A stretch of DNA of 64,000 nucleotides from Komagataeibacter swingsii. GTDB lineage: Bacteria; Pseudomonadota; Alphaproteobacteria; Acetobacterales; Acetobacteraceae. The notes beneath the pieces are model-generated. The model had not been told where the DNA came from. It made no database searches and worked only from the letters and a program-made list of their open reading frames with translations. Positions 1-9,059 of this stretch are shown here, piece after piece. Position 1 is the stretch's first letter. The number at the start of each line of letters is the position of its first letter. The position numbers and the translations under genes were made by a program. The stretch covers positions 248,001 through 312,000 of the forward strand of contig NZ_NKUB01000002.1 of NCBI RefSeq assembly GCF_003207895.1. The letters run 5' to 3'.

Positions 1-18
1 GCTCCGGGGGAATAAGGG

Positions 19-549
19 ATGGATATGCTGGTTTTGCAGGGGGCATGTGGCCTCTGTTGCGGACTGGTCGGGGGCATGTTCCTGCTTGCGGGCCTGCCCA
101 AGCTTGCGGATCACGACAGTTTCCTCGGGGTAATCGCGTCCTACCGGCTTGTGCCGTCATCACTTGTCGCCGTTGCGGCATGGGGCATCGCGCTGGCTGA
201 AACGCTGGCGGCGGCGGCCCTGCTGTCGGGCATGGCGCCGCGTCCGGGTGGCCTGCTGTCTGTGGCGCTGATCGCCATGTTCACGCTGGCGATGGGCATA
301 AACGTCGCCCGTGGCCGCACCGCCCTGTCATGCGGGTGCATGCCCGGCAGTGATGGCGAACACCTTTCATGGAAGCTGGTCGCCCGCACGGCGCTGTGCG
401 CGCTGCCGGCGCTGGTGCCCGTATGGATCGCCCTGCCGCAGGCCACGGTCCTGCGGGTGGAAAGCATCGTGGGTGGCGTCTGCCTGTTCATGATGTGGCG
501 CGCGACCCGCTTGCTGGCCCCCGTGAATACGGAAGGACTGTCATCATGA
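19..549 (+). CDS. mauE: MauE-like membrane protein for TTQ amine dehydrogenase maturation
   Basis: The 176-residue protein is very hydrophobic, with about four to five membrane segments, and carries the SCGCMP cysteine motif near residue 110 that is typical of MauE (DoxX-like fold). MauE is needed, with MauD, to form the many disulfides of the amine dehydrogenase light chain in the periplasm. The ATG follows a purine-rich GGGGGAATAAGGG. The stop overlaps the mauD start (ATGA), and mauA follows, so the order E-D-A of classical mau operons is kept. The gene begins only 18 bases inside the window, so mauB (and possibly mauF) of this set would be expected just to the left. Confidence 0.88.
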   Translation: MDMLVLQGACGLCCGLVGGMFLLAGLPKLADHDSFLGVIASYRLVPSSLVAVAAWGIALAETLAAAALLSGMAPRPGGLLSVALIAMFTLAMGINVARGRTALSCGCMPGSDGEHLSWKLVARTALCALPALVPVWIALPQATVLRVESIVGGVCLFMMWRATRLLAPVNTEGLSS

Positions 550-1148
550 TGACACTTCTGGTGATCTGGCAGGTGGCCCTGGCGATTGTGGCGCTCGGTC
601 TGGCGGCCGGCCTGTTCGCGCTGGCCCGCCAGATCGGCATCCTGCATGAACGCCTGGCCCCCATCGGCCCGCAGGCCGCCCATCAGGGGCTGGATGTCGG
701 GCAGAGCGTCCCGCGTCTGGTCATGCGCACGCTGGCGGGTGAACCGTTTGTCATTGGCGGCCCGCTGGATGCGGGCCAGCGGATGATGGTCATATTCGTG
801 GCGCCCGACTGCCCCGTATGCAAACGCGTCGTGCCGCTGGCGCGCGCGATTGCGGGTGAGCAGGGTCTGGATCTGGTGCTGGTGGGCGATGGCGCGGAAC
901 CCGAGCTGAAGGAAATGGCCACCCGTCCCGACATGGCGGGGCTGACGCTGGTTACGGGTGTGGAACTGTCGCTGGTGCTGCAGGTCAACCGGTTGCCCAC
1001 ACTGGTCATAATCGATGACCATGCGACCATACTGGCCAAGGATATTGTCAATACGCGCCGGCAGATCGAAGCTGCCGTCCAGTCTTCTGAAGCCGGAGGC
1101 AAGAATGCCGGTAACGTCACAAAGGAAATTGCCCATGCTGCCGTCTGA
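546..1148 (+). CDS. mauD: MauD-like thioredoxin-fold protein
   Basis: The 200-residue protein has one N-terminal membrane anchor (about residues 4-26) and then a thioredoxin-like domain with a redox CPVC motif at residues 89-92. MauD proteins are periplasm-facing disulfide oxidoreductases or isomerases that mature the cysteine-rich light chain. The start is placed at 546 because the ATG overlaps the mauE stop (ATGA). A longer in-frame reading begins inside mauE and lacks that logic. This is the only mauE/mauD pair in the window, although three light-chain genes are present, so it may serve all of them. Confidence 0.88.
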   Translation: MMTLLVIWQVALAIVALGLAAGLFALARQIGILHERLAPIGPQAAHQGLDVGQSVPRLVMRTLAGEPFVIGGPLDAGQRMMVIFVAPDCPVCKRVVPLARAIAGEQGLDLVLVGDGAEPELKEMATRPDMAGLTLVTGVELSLVLQVNRLPTLVIIDDHATILAKDIVNTRRQIEAAVQSSEAGGKNAGNVTKEIAHAAV

Positions 1149-1719
1149 CAGGGCTGATAATGAACGCAACGGGTCCATGATGGACCGCCTGACGGAAAAC
1201 CTGGTGCGCAGGCTGGCCGGACACGCCTCGCGCCGTGGCGTGCTGGCCCGCCTGGGTGCTGCCATGGCGGCTGTCCCGGCATTTCCGCTGCTGCCGGTTA
1301 CCCGCGCATCCGCCGCCACGGCGCCCGCGGGCAAGACGGCCAAGGCCCCCAGCCCGTTCGCCGCCCATGCACAGGCCAAGGATGACATGGCATGTGACTA
1401 CTGGCGCTACTGCGCCATTGACGGCTATCTGTGCACGTCCTGCGGCGGGGGCATTCACAGTTGCCCGCCCGGCACGGCGCCTTCGCCGACATCATGGATC
1501 GGCAGCTGCTTCAACCCGCAGGATGGACGTTCCTACCTGATCGCCTATCGCGACTGCTGTGGCCAGGATGCCTGCGATGAGGTCAACTGCCTGAACACGG
1601 ATGGTGACCAGCCATCCTACCGGCCCATGGCCAACAATGACATTATCTGGTGTTTCGGCACGGGAACGTCGGAAATGTACAACTGCTCAACCGCCGCAAT
1701 TATCGGAAGCACGACATGA
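1135..1719 (+). CDS. mauA: TTQ amine dehydrogenase light chain, copy 1
   Basis: Small subunit (194 residues) of a periplasmic quinoprotein that oxidises primary amines to aldehydes and ammonia. A twin-arginine leader (SRRGVLARLG, residues 32-41, then a hydrophobic stretch) precedes a cysteine-rich domain. By alignment to Paracoccus MauA recalled from memory, the two tryptophans that become the cofactor are W121 (TSW) and W172 (IIWCFG), and the maturation aspartates are D96 and D140. The W-W spacing is 51 residues, as in Paracoccus. The start at 1135 has AAAGGAAA eight bases upstream and overlaps mauD; 1177 is an alternative. The copy differs from the other two light chains in this window in its cysteine-rich loop. 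Confidence 0.9.
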   Translation: MLPSDRADNERNGSMMDRLTENLVRRLAGHASRRGVLARLGAAMAAVPAFPLLPVTRASAATAPAGKTAKAPSPFAAHAQAKDDMACDYWRYCAIDGYLCTSCGGGIHSCPPGTAPSPTSWIGSCFNPQDGRSYLIAYRDCCGQDACDEVNCLNTDGDQPSYRPMANNDIIWCFGTGTSEMYNCSTAAIIGSTT

Positions 1720-2186
1720 TCAAGAAAACCCTCTCCCTCCTTGCTGTTGCCGGCGGTCTCGTCGCGGGCATCCATGGCGCGCATGCGGCGGAAGACGGAC
1801 AGCAGCTTTACGGGGCCAATTGTGGCCTGTGCCACCAGGCGGGCGCCACCGGCGTGCCGGGGCAGTTCCCGCCGCTGAAGGGACGGCTGGACGTGATCGC
1901 GGCCTCGCCCGAAGGCAAGAGCTACCTTTCGCACCTCGTGCTGAATGGCATGACCGGCAGCATCCAGGCGGGGGGGGCTACCTATATGGGGTACATGCCA
2001 TCCTTCCGCGCCATGACGGATGAACAGCTGGCTGCCATCCTGACCTATGTCTCCCACCTTGGGGGCAATGCTTCGGCGCCGTCCTTCAGTGCTGATGAAA
2101 TCCATGCGGCCCGTGACGCCACCATGCCGCCGACCGCCGTGCTTCAGGAACGCAATGCGCTTAATGACAAGAAAAAACTGCCTTGA
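1716..2186 (+). CDS. Monoheme cytochrome c, probable electron acceptor of amine dehydrogenase
   Basis: The 156-residue protein has a clear Sec signal peptide ending near HAA (residue 21) and one heme-binding CGLCH motif at about residues 36-40. Downstream methionines (YMGYMPSF) could supply the distal ligand, as in class I cytochromes. The ATG overlaps the mauA stop (ATGA), so it is translated with the light chain. Classical mau operons use amicyanin at this position. No copper protein is seen here, so this cytochrome is the natural candidate for taking electrons from the TTQ enzyme; that role is inference. Confidence 0.85.
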   Translation: MIKKTLSLLAVAGGLVAGIHGAHAAEDGQQLYGANCGLCHQAGATGVPGQFPPLKGRLDVIAASPEGKSYLSHLVLNGMTGSIQAGGATYMGYMPSFRAMTDEQLAAILTYVSHLGGNASAPSFSADEIHAARDATMPPTAVLQERNALNDKKKLP

Positions 2187-2655
2187 GAAAGGCGTTGGCG
2201 CGGCCTTCGTGGTCGCGTCACTGTTTCTGTCAGGGGGTGTCGCGGCGCGGGCCAATCCCGCGCCTTCCCCCACACTTGACCGGACCCAGACCGCCTACCT
2301 GACCCATTGCGGGGGATGCCACGGTATCGAGGGCATTTCCGGCCCGACCTTCGTACCCATGCTGCGTGATGCCGTTGGCACCTTTGCGTGCAGCGAGGAA
2401 GGACGCAAATACCTGGTACAGGTGCCCGGTGTTTCCATGTCGCTGATACGCGATGACCAGGAACTGGCCGATGTCATGAACTTCGTCCTGTTCCGGCTGG
2501 GTGGCAAAAGCACGCCCCCCATGACGAAACCCTATACCGCCGCCGAAATTCATGAATGGCGGCAATCGCCCCTGTCCGTCACGGATTTCATGGAACGACG
2601 CGCCCATATCCTGCAAAACGCGGTCGCAGCCTGTCAGGCCCACAAACCGACGTGA
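2155..2655 (+). CDS. Second monoheme cytochrome c of the mau operon
   Basis: The 166-residue protein has an N-terminal hydrophobic signal and a CGGCHG heme motif shortly after the mature start. A conserved second cysteine (FACSEEGRKY) and a final C-terminal cysteine give a pattern unlike ordinary class I cytochromes. It is a paralogue of the protein encoded at 8473-9045, which also sits directly behind a mauA gene. The start at 2155 is chosen because AGGA lies five bases upstream and the frame overlaps the previous gene; 2164 is an alternative. The repeated mauA-cytochrome pairing implies a dedicated partner of this light-chain family. Confidence 0.82.
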   Translation: MRLMTRKNCLEKGVGAAFVVASLFLSGGVAARANPAPSPTLDRTQTAYLTHCGGCHGIEGISGPTFVPMLRDAVGTFACSEEGRKYLVQVPGVSMSLIRDDQELADVMNFVLFRLGGKSTPPMTKPYTAAEIHEWRQSPLSVTDFMERRAHILQNAVAACQAHKPT

Positions 2656-2687
2656 TCTTTCCCGTCACGCAAGGCAGGCCCTGACAT

Positions 2688-2729
2688 AAAAAAAGGATAC
2701 GGCCCATCCGGGTGGCCGTATCCTTTTTT
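2688..2729. terminator. Bidirectional intrinsic terminator
   Basis: A perfect 16-base stem (AAAAAAGGATACGGCC pairing with its complement) around a nine-base loop is flanked by A-runs on one side and T-runs on the other. It lies between the plus-strand mau operon and the convergent minus-strand cytochrome gene and can end transcription from both. Confidence 0.93.
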
Positions 2730-2782
2730 GTTTCAGCCAGTGCCCCGGCATGCAGGCCGGGGCATCATGGGAACAGGCCGCC

Positions 2783-4033
2783 TTATTCCGGTGCGGATGT
2801 GGCCTTTGCCTTCGCCACATCCACCGCGGTCACCTTGGTGGAAGACTGACCAAAATGGTGCATGACGAAATTGGCGATATCCGCCACGTCCTGATCGGAA
2901 TACCCCCCATGGAACGCGGGCATCGTGGCGGTACCGGTCGCCGTCTGCAACGCGCTGCCGTGGGTCAGGACCTGCAGCAGGTTCTGCCCGTTCGTACCCC
3001 CCAGTGTCGTACGTGCCCCGGCAATGGAGGCCACCGGGTTCTGCCGCCCGCTACCATCGGGCAGGTGACACCCGGCGCATGCGCCCGCGTACAGCATGGC
3101 GCCGTGGCTGTCTGCCGGATCATGGGTGGCGGTCGGTTGGGCGATGACCGGCGGCGCGCCATCGGCCGAGGACCGCGCCGGGATATCGCGCAGGTATTCA
3201 ACCATTGCATCGATATCCTGACGGGTCAGGTAACGCAGGCTGTGGCTGACAACATCCCCCATGTCCCCCGATGCGCTGCCATGGCCATCCGCGTGCCCGG
3301 TAGACAGGTAGGTGGCTAGGTCATCCGCGCTCCATGCGCCAATCCCATCGGTTTTCGATGACGTGATGTTATAGGCCCGCCATCCCCCCACATCGGCCCC
3401 GGCATAGGCATTGGCTGTGGAGACCCCCATGGTGATCGTGCGCGGCGAGTGGCATTCCGCGCAGTGTCCCGGCCCTTCCACCAGGTACCGGCCCCGGTTC
3501 CATGACGGAGTATGGGCGGGATCATCAGGATGGGAGGATGCCGGCCCATTGACCAGGTTCCAGAAAATCATGGCCGAACGGATCGAAAACGGGAATTTCA
3601 GGGTGTTTTCGGGTGGGCGCGCGGCACTGGTCGGCAGGGTCGCCAGATAGGCGCGGATCGCCTTGACCTCATCGGGTGTCATATAGGCGTAATCACGGTA
3701 CGGCATGGCGGGATACAGGTGCTTCCACCCCGGTGAGACCCCGTCACGGACCGCTTTTACAAACTGGTCATCCGTCCATGCGCCAATGCCGGCCTGCCGG
3801 TCCGCCGTGATATTGGGGGAATAGATTACCCCCATGCCGGGAATGGCAAACGCGCGCCCCCCCGCGAATGGCGTGCCGCCGGGGCGGGTATGGCAGACCT
3901 CGCAATCGGCCGCGCGGGTCAGGTACTGCCCATCCGGCGCACCGGCCGCATGCGCGGGATGGATACCCGTGCTGGCCAGCAGCGTGAACAGCATGCCGGT
4001 GATACGGCCAAGGCCACGTCCTGTCATGGTCAT
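2783..4033 (-). CDS. Three-heme cytochrome c subunit of a membrane aldehyde dehydrogenase
   Basis: The 416-residue secreted protein has a signal peptide ending at HAA and three heme motifs: CEVCH near residue 44, CAECH near 191 and CAGCH near 319. This is the layout of the cytochrome subunits of acetic acid bacterial alcohol, gluconate and aldehyde dehydrogenases, which pass electrons to ubiquinone. Its start overlaps the stop of the molybdenum subunit, so the three genes on this strand form one unit (2Fe-2S, Mo, cytochrome). It therefore probably belongs to an AldFGH-type complex facing the periplasm. Confidence 0.85.
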   Translation of the reverse strand: MTMTGRGLGRITGMLFTLLASTGIHPAHAAGAPDGQYLTRAADCEVCHTRPGGTPFAGGRAFAIPGMGVIYSPNITADRQAGIGAWTDDQFVKAVRDGVSPGWKHLYPAMPYRDYAYMTPDEVKAIRAYLATLPTSAARPPENTLKFPFSIRSAMIFWNLVNGPASSHPDDPAHTPSWNRGRYLVEGPGHCAECHSPRTITMGVSTANAYAGADVGGWRAYNITSSKTDGIGAWSADDLATYLSTGHADGHGSASGDMGDVVSHSLRYLTRQDIDAMVEYLRDIPARSSADGAPPVIAQPTATHDPADSHGAMLYAGACAGCHLPDGSGRQNPVASIAGARTTLGGTNGQNLLQVLTHGSALQTATGTATMPAFHGGYSDQDVADIANFVMHHFGQSSTKVTAVDVAKAKATSAPE

Positions 4034-6201
4034 CCCTGCTGCTCCTTCTCATGGCCGGAAGGCTGGTTAAGGGGGGAAAGCAGCGGCAGGTAGCGGTAGC
4101 GCCGCTTCTGGACCGCCGCCATGGCGTTGGCCAGCGCGGGGGCGGCGGCGGCTGTGCCAGTCTCCCCTATCCCACCGGGGGATTCCCCGCTTTCGATCAG
4201 GTGGACATCAATCCGCTTCGGGGCCTCGTTCATGCGCATGACACGCCATGTGTGGAAATTGTCCTGCTGCACACGCCCTTTTTCCAAGGTAATCTCGTTA
4301 TACAATGCGGCGCTGAAGCCAAAGATCAGGCCACCTTCGATCTGTGCGGCAATCTGGTCGGGATTGATGACCTGCCCGCAATCCACGGCACAGGTCACAC
4401 GCCGGATACGGATATCGTGCGGGGCGGGCATTTCCACCTCGACAACCGTGGCCAGGTACGACCCGAAGGCAAACTGCAAAGCAACCCCGCGCCCGCAATT
4501 CGGGGGCAGCGGCGCGCCCCAGCCGGATTCACGCGCCACACGCTCCAGCACGGCAAGGGCGCGCGGGTTATTGCGCACCATTTCACGACGATAGGCCACG
4601 GGATCGATGCCCGCGCGCTGCGCCAGTTCATCAATGAACCCTTCGACCACGAACAGCCCACGCGTGCCACCCACCCCGCGCCACCATGCGGTAATCACGC
4701 CAGGCGGTTCACGACGGGCGAATTCCAGGCGATAGGCAGGATAGGTATAGGGCGTGATGACGGTGCCGACCGACAGGTCATCATCATACCCGTTCGCACC
4801 CAGGCCCGAAGGCTCCCACCGCGCCACCACGGCGGGACCGACGATGCGATGCGTCAGGCCGGTAATATAGCCACGTTCGTCCAGCCCTGCTTCCAGATGG
4901 TCCAGATAGGCGGGGCGGAAACGGTCGCGGGTAATGTCCTCCTCCCGGCTCCAGATGATCTTGAGCGGATAGGAAACCTGACGCCCGAAGCGCGCTGCCT
5001 GCGTCACATATTCATGTTCCAGCCTGCGCCCGAAGCCACCACCGATATACTGGCTGTGCAGCTTGATCCTGTCCTTGGGCAGGCCGGTGACTTCCGCCGT
5101 GGTATCCCGCGCGCGCTCGGCTACCTGCGTGCCGGTCCAGATATCGCAGCCATCGGGGCGGACATGGATGGTGCAGTTGATCGGCTCCATCGTGGCATGG
5201 GCCAGCAGGGGCTGGCGATAGGTCGCGCTGTACCGTCCATGCGCGCGGGTCATGGCCTGCTGGGTGTCACCATGGTGGTCCGCCAGGATGGCGGGGCCGG
5301 ACAGGCCACCTTCCAGCTGGCGATAGATCGCCTGCGTATCGACTGCGGCGTTTGGCCCTTCGACCCACTGTACATCCAGCGCCGCCAGCCCCTTGCGCGC
5401 CGCCCAGTAATGGTCGGCCACGACACACACCGCATCCTCGATCTGCAATACGGTCACCACACCACGTATCTTCAGCGCGGCCTGGGTATCGACATGGCCG
5501 ACATGGCCACCGATCACGGGACAGGCCGCAACCGCGCCGACCTTCTGGCCGGGCACCTGCGCATCAATCCCGAACGTGGCCTGCCCGTCCACCTTCACCT
5601 GACTGTCCAGCCGGTGCATCGGGCGACCGATCAGGCGGAACTGTGCCGGGGTTTTCAGGGCAACGTCCTTTGGCACCGGCAGCTTCGCGGCTTCCGCCGC
5701 CAGTTCACCATAGGGCAGGCGCTGCCCGGCGGGGCCGGTCATATAGCCATCCTGCGCCACGCATGCGTCCGGGGCACAGGACCAGCGTGCGGCGGCGGCC
5801 TGCTGCAGCATGGCGCGCGCCGCAGCGCCCGCCTGCCGCAGCGGCATCCATTCGGTCATGGATGATGTGGACCCGCCGGTGATCTCGGCCCCGCCACCGG
5901 GTGGCGCCGCCTCGATCCGGACCGACTGGGGATCGACGCCCAGTTCCTCTGCCATCAGCATGACGGAGGATGTATAGATCCCCTGCCCCATCTCGATATT
6001 GGGCAGGATCATCGTAATGACGTTATCACTGCCGATACGGATATAGGCATTGGGGGCGAAAGGGGCGGTTGCGTCTTCCACCAGCATTCCGGCACCCCGG
6101 CTGCGCCCGGCCGGCAGGATGGCCGCCAGCACGAAGGCCCCGGCCCCGCCCAGAACCTGCCTGCGCCGGATCGCGGGGGAAGATGGGTGTTTCGACGTCA
6201 T
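4030..6201 (-). CDS. Molybdopterin-binding aldehyde dehydrogenase large subunit
   Basis: The 723-residue protein is of the xanthine oxidase / isoquinoline 1-oxidoreductase beta type. A twin-arginine leader (AIRRRQVLGGAG) shows export in a folded state. Cofactor-contacting motifs include GGGFGRRLEHEY, and a GIGETGT segment near the C-terminus carries the likely catalytic glutamate. It overlaps the neighbouring iron-sulfur and cytochrome genes by four bases at both ends. In acetic acid bacteria such enzymes oxidise aldehydes at the outer face of the membrane. Placed between two amine dehydrogenase clusters, it could oxidise the aldehydes those enzymes release; that link is inference. Confidence 0.87.
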   Translation of the reverse strand: MTSKHPSSPAIRRRQVLGGAGAFVLAAILPAGRSRGAGMLVEDATAPFAPNAYIRIGSDNVITMILPNIEMGQGIYTSSVMLMAEELGVDPQSVRIEAAPPGGGAEITGGSTSSMTEWMPLRQAGAAARAMLQQAAAARWSCAPDACVAQDGYMTGPAGQRLPYGELAAEAAKLPVPKDVALKTPAQFRLIGRPMHRLDSQVKVDGQATFGIDAQVPGQKVGAVAACPVIGGHVGHVDTQAALKIRGVVTVLQIEDAVCVVADHYWAARKGLAALDVQWVEGPNAAVDTQAIYRQLEGGLSGPAILADHHGDTQQAMTRAHGRYSATYRQPLLAHATMEPINCTIHVRPDGCDIWTGTQVAERARDTTAEVTGLPKDRIKLHSQYIGGGFGRRLEHEYVTQAARFGRQVSYPLKIIWSREEDITRDRFRPAYLDHLEAGLDERGYITGLTHRIVGPAVVARWEPSGLGANGYDDDLSVGTVITPYTYPAYRLEFARREPPGVITAWWRGVGGTRGLFVVEGFIDELAQRAGIDPVAYRREMVRNNPRALAVLERVARESGWGAPLPPNCGRGVALQFAFGSYLATVVEVEMPAPHDIRIRRVTCAVDCGQVINPDQIAAQIEGGLIFGFSAALYNEITLEKGRVQQDNFHTWRVMRMNEAPKRIDVHLIESGESPGGIGETGTAAAAPALANAMAAVQKRRYRYLPLLSPLNQPSGHEKEQQG

Positions 6202-6668
6202 GGGGTCACCCCCTGGGCTGCGGCGACGTTACGGATGGCGGCACGGATACGCATATAGGTTCCGCACCGGCACAGGTTGCCCGACATGCCGGCCTCGATC
6301 TGTTCATCAGTGGGGTTGGGAATTTTCTTGAGCAGGGCAATCGCGGCCATGATCTGCCCGGGCTGGCAGTAGCCGCACTGCACCACGTCAATATCCAGCC
6401 AGGCCTTGCGCACGGCGGCGGCGACGGGGTCCGCCTGCAGCCCCTCGATCGTGGTTATGGCCTTGTGCGGCCCGATCAGCCCGACCGGCAGGGAACATGA
6501 CCGCACGGGCCTGCCATCAACATGCACGGTGCATACGCCGCATTCCGCGATCCCACAGCCGTATTTGGTCCCGGTCATGCCCAGCACGTCACGCAGCACC
6601 CATAGCAAAGGAGTATCGGGATCGACATCCACCTCAACGCTTTTGCCATTAATCTGCAATGTCAGCAT
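6198..6668 (-). CDS. 2Fe-2S subunit of the molybdenum aldehyde dehydrogenase
   Basis: This 156-residue ferredoxin-like subunit has two [2Fe-2S] clusters. The N-terminal plant-type cluster is held by the GCGIAECGVC region plus a later RSC cysteine. The C-terminal cluster is held by QCGYCQPG and NLCRCGTY. It moves electrons from the molybdenum centre to the cytochrome subunit. No signal peptide is visible, which suggests export together with the twin-arginine-tagged large subunit. It is the first gene of the three-gene unit, and the 287 bases upstream hold its promoter. Confidence 0.9.
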   Translation of the reverse strand: MLTLQINGKSVEVDVDPDTPLLWVLRDVLGMTGTKYGCGIAECGVCTVHVDGRPVRSCSLPVGLIGPHKAITTIEGLQADPVAAAVRKAWLDIDVVQCGYCQPGQIMAAIALLKKIPNPTDEQIEAGMSGNLCRCGTYMRIRAAIRNVAAAQGVTP

Positions 6669-6955
6669 GATGTTCCTGTTCTGACTGGATATGGCCTGCC
6701 TGCTGCAGCCTATTCATTTCGCATTTAATTGTATCGCGGTTCCATAACGAGTTCAATCGGCAGGTATATTCCCGACGGAATACAGTGGGTATGCCCTATT
6801 TCTATCGTCAGCAGGAAGTATTGCATCAAAACCATTACTGTCGCACAGCCCGCGCATTCGACTGCATGCCCGAAAAACGCCACCCATGATGGTTTTCGCG
6901 GATGTACACGGGCCTTTCCCCGATGACCGGCCGGCCATCGGGAAACGCCATCATA

Positions 6956-8245
6956 TTATCGCGACAGCCTGTCCATGATCCGGCCGCGTATCACGGCGGC
7001 GGCAACCCCGATGCGCCAGCCAAAATGGGCGGGAATGGGACGCACGGGCGATGCGGGCAGCAGCAGGTCCGCCGGACTGGCCCCTTCTATCCGCCGTGCG
7101 ATCTCACGCCCCATCAGGGTCGCCATGGCAACGCCCCGGCCATTATAGCCGACGCATGCCATGATCCCTTCCATCGGTTCATGCCAGTGGGGGTAATGGT
7201 CCAGCGTAATGGCGATCTGTCCGTTCCACCCGTAACGCCATGCCACATCACCCAGAAATGGCCATAGCCGTTTCGCATGCTGTTGCAGGAACGGGAAGGT
7301 TTCCGGGCCGGACAGATCCAGCGAGGCGGAACGTCCGCCAATCAGCAACCGCCCCGCCCCATCAATGCGGTAATAGGTTACCAGTTCACCCAGTTCATAC
7401 ACCACTTCACGCTGTGCCAGGATACGCGTACGTACGGATTCAGGCAGCGGGTCGGTCGCGACAATCGCGCTATAGGCGGGGACCAGCGTGCGGCGCAGCC
7501 GGTCCCATAACCGACCCGTATATCCATTGGTGGCGAATACGACCTGCCGCGCATGCACACTGCCCGCGGGTGTCCTGACATGCCAGTTCCCCGCATCCCG
7601 CCGCAGCGAGAGAACCGGACTGTTCGCATGCACGACCGCACCGGCATCCATCGCGGCCCTGGCCAGGCCCCGTGTATAGGCCAGGGGGTTGAGCTGGCCC
7701 CCGCGCGCATCAATGAACCCGCCACAATAACGCTCCGTTCCGGTGCGCCCGGCAATATCGGCCTGATCCAGCCACGTGACCGGGCCGCCACGTTCACGGC
7801 ATTCGTTGAACAGGGTCCGTTCATGATCCAGCTGGCCCGATGCCGTCGCCGCGCGGATCGTGCCGCCACGCGCCGCATCACACACGATGCCATGCCGTTC
7901 GATCAGATCGAAAACCAGGTCGGGGGCATTCCATGCGGCTTCAACCAGGGTACGGCCATGCGCGCCCAGGTCGCGCTCCACCTCGGCTGGCGTATATTTG
8001 AGACCGGGATTGACCTGCCCCCCATTCCGTCCCGATGCCCCCCAGCCAATGGCATTTGCCTCCAGCACCATGGCCTTGTGCCCCCCCTGGGCAAGGTGCA
8101 GGGCGGCCGACAGGCCTGTAATGCCGCCACCGATAATCACGGTATCGGTCACCTGCGCCGCTGTCAGGGCAGACGCATCCGGGCCGGGTGGCGTAATGGC
8201 CGCATACAGGCTGGAAGGAAGGGATTTGATGGAAGACGAAACCAT
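6956..8245 (-). CDS. FAD-dependent amine/amino acid oxidase, PuuB-like
   Basis: The 429-residue protein is of the DAO family. It has an N-terminal Rossmann motif (GGGITG, residues 39-44), then a GWGASGRNGGQVNPG stretch that matches gamma-glutamylputrescine oxidase (PuuB) and related enzymes. The C-terminal part (GRGVAMATLMGREIA) closes the FAD site. The ATG at 8245 is preferred over an upstream reading to 8389 because GGAG precedes it and the extra N-terminal residues fit no known family. No puuA, puuC or puuD gene is near, so the substrate may be another secondary amine. The polyamine genes in this window make a polyamine-related role likely but unproven. Confidence 0.72.
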   Translation of the reverse strand: MVSSSIKSLPSSLYAAITPPGPDASALTAAQVTDTVIIGGGITGLSAALHLAQGGHKAMVLEANAIGWGASGRNGGQVNPGLKYTPAEVERDLGAHGRTLVEAAWNAPDLVFDLIERHGIVCDAARGGTIRAATASGQLDHERTLFNECRERGGPVTWLDQADIAGRTGTERYCGGFIDARGGQLNPLAYTRGLARAAMDAGAVVHANSPVLSLRRDAGNWHVRTPAGSVHARQVVFATNGYTGRLWDRLRRTLVPAYSAIVATDPLPESVRTRILAQREVVYELGELVTYYRIDGAGRLLIGGRSASLDLSGPETFPFLQQHAKRLWPFLGDVAWRYGWNGQIAITLDHYPHWHEPMEGIMACVGYNGRGVAMATLMGREIARRIEGASPADLLLPASPVRPIPAHFGWRIGVAAAVIRGRIMDRLSR

Positions 8246-8472
8246 GGGAAACAGGTACTCCAGCATAATCCGGGCAGGCCAGACGGGACATGGGATAAAG
8301 AGCGTGCCCGCGTCCGCCGTTGCAATGGTGGTTGATGATCTGACAAACGGGCCGGCCCCGATCACATCACCTATGGACATCCCTGACACATATACCAGTG
8401 CATGAACTACACAATCCGTGATGACGCTTCGGCGGCGCTGATCCGGGATGCATCCCCATCCGCGGCCAGGGT

Positions 8473-9045
8473 TTATTTATTGTCTATTTCACGCTTATCC
8501 AGCGCAAGGTCATAGGCATGGATAACCGTTGCGGCCTGCGGGCAGGCATGAATGACGTCACGCACCACATCCAGCCGGTAGGATTGCAGGCTGTAATTCC
8601 GGAATGGCGCCTGCCGCAACCCCGCCACCTCGGCTGCCGTATAGGGGCGCGCGCCCGCCGGCACGCTCTTTCCCCCCAGGCCGAACGCCACATAGTTCAT
8701 GAGGTCGGCAAGGTCAGCCGAGGAAAGCGGGGAAAACGCGACATTGGGCAGGTGGATCATGTATTCGCGCCCCTTGGGCGAACACAGGAAATACCCGGCC
8801 TGTTCCTTCAGGTCGGGCACCACATCGGATGCCGAGACCCCCGTTATGCCATGGCAGCCGCCACAGCCGACCAGGTAATGCGCCCTGACCTGTGACAGGA
8901 CTGGCCCGTTACCCGCTGCCGCATGCCCCCCGTCCGCATCGGCACGCGCGCCCGGCGCAGGCGCGACAGCGAACACGCAAAGGGTGACAGCAAGCCGCAC
9001 GATGGACAAAGGCCACGGGCCGGGCCGTTCCTCACGCATCTGCAT
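8473..9045 (-). CDS. Cytochrome c paired with amine dehydrogenase copy 2
   Basis: The 190-residue secreted protein has a hydrophobic signal segment (about residues 14-35) and one CGGCHG heme motif. It is a paralogue of the cytochrome at 2155-2655, sharing the second cysteine (FLCSPKGREY), the LADLMNYV segment, the GLGGKS stretch, PYTAAE and a C-terminal cysteine. It begins 14 bases behind the second light-chain gene, the third member of a mauB-mauA-cytochrome unit. It is probably the electron acceptor of that dehydrogenase. Confidence 0.82.
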   Translation of the reverse strand: MQMREERPGPWPLSIVRLAVTLCVFAVAPAPGARADADGGHAAAGNGPVLSQVRAHYLVGCGGCHGITGVSASDVVPDLKEQAGYFLCSPKGREYMIHLPNVAFSPLSSADLADLMNYVAFGLGGKSVPAGARPYTAAEVAGLRQAPFRNYSLQSYRLDVVRDVIHACPQAATVIHAYDLALDKREIDNK

Positions 9046-9059
9046 GACCGTTTTCTATC

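Noticed and set aside
141-1388. Long minus-strand open frame across mauE-mauD-mauA
   Set aside because: It lies opposite three well supported genes and has no family features; long shadow frames are common in G+C-rich DNA.
4051-5865. 604-codon plus-strand frame opposite the Mo subunit
   Set aside because: The minus strand encodes a clear molybdopterin enzyme; the plus-strand protein is rich in His, Gln and Arg and matches nothing.
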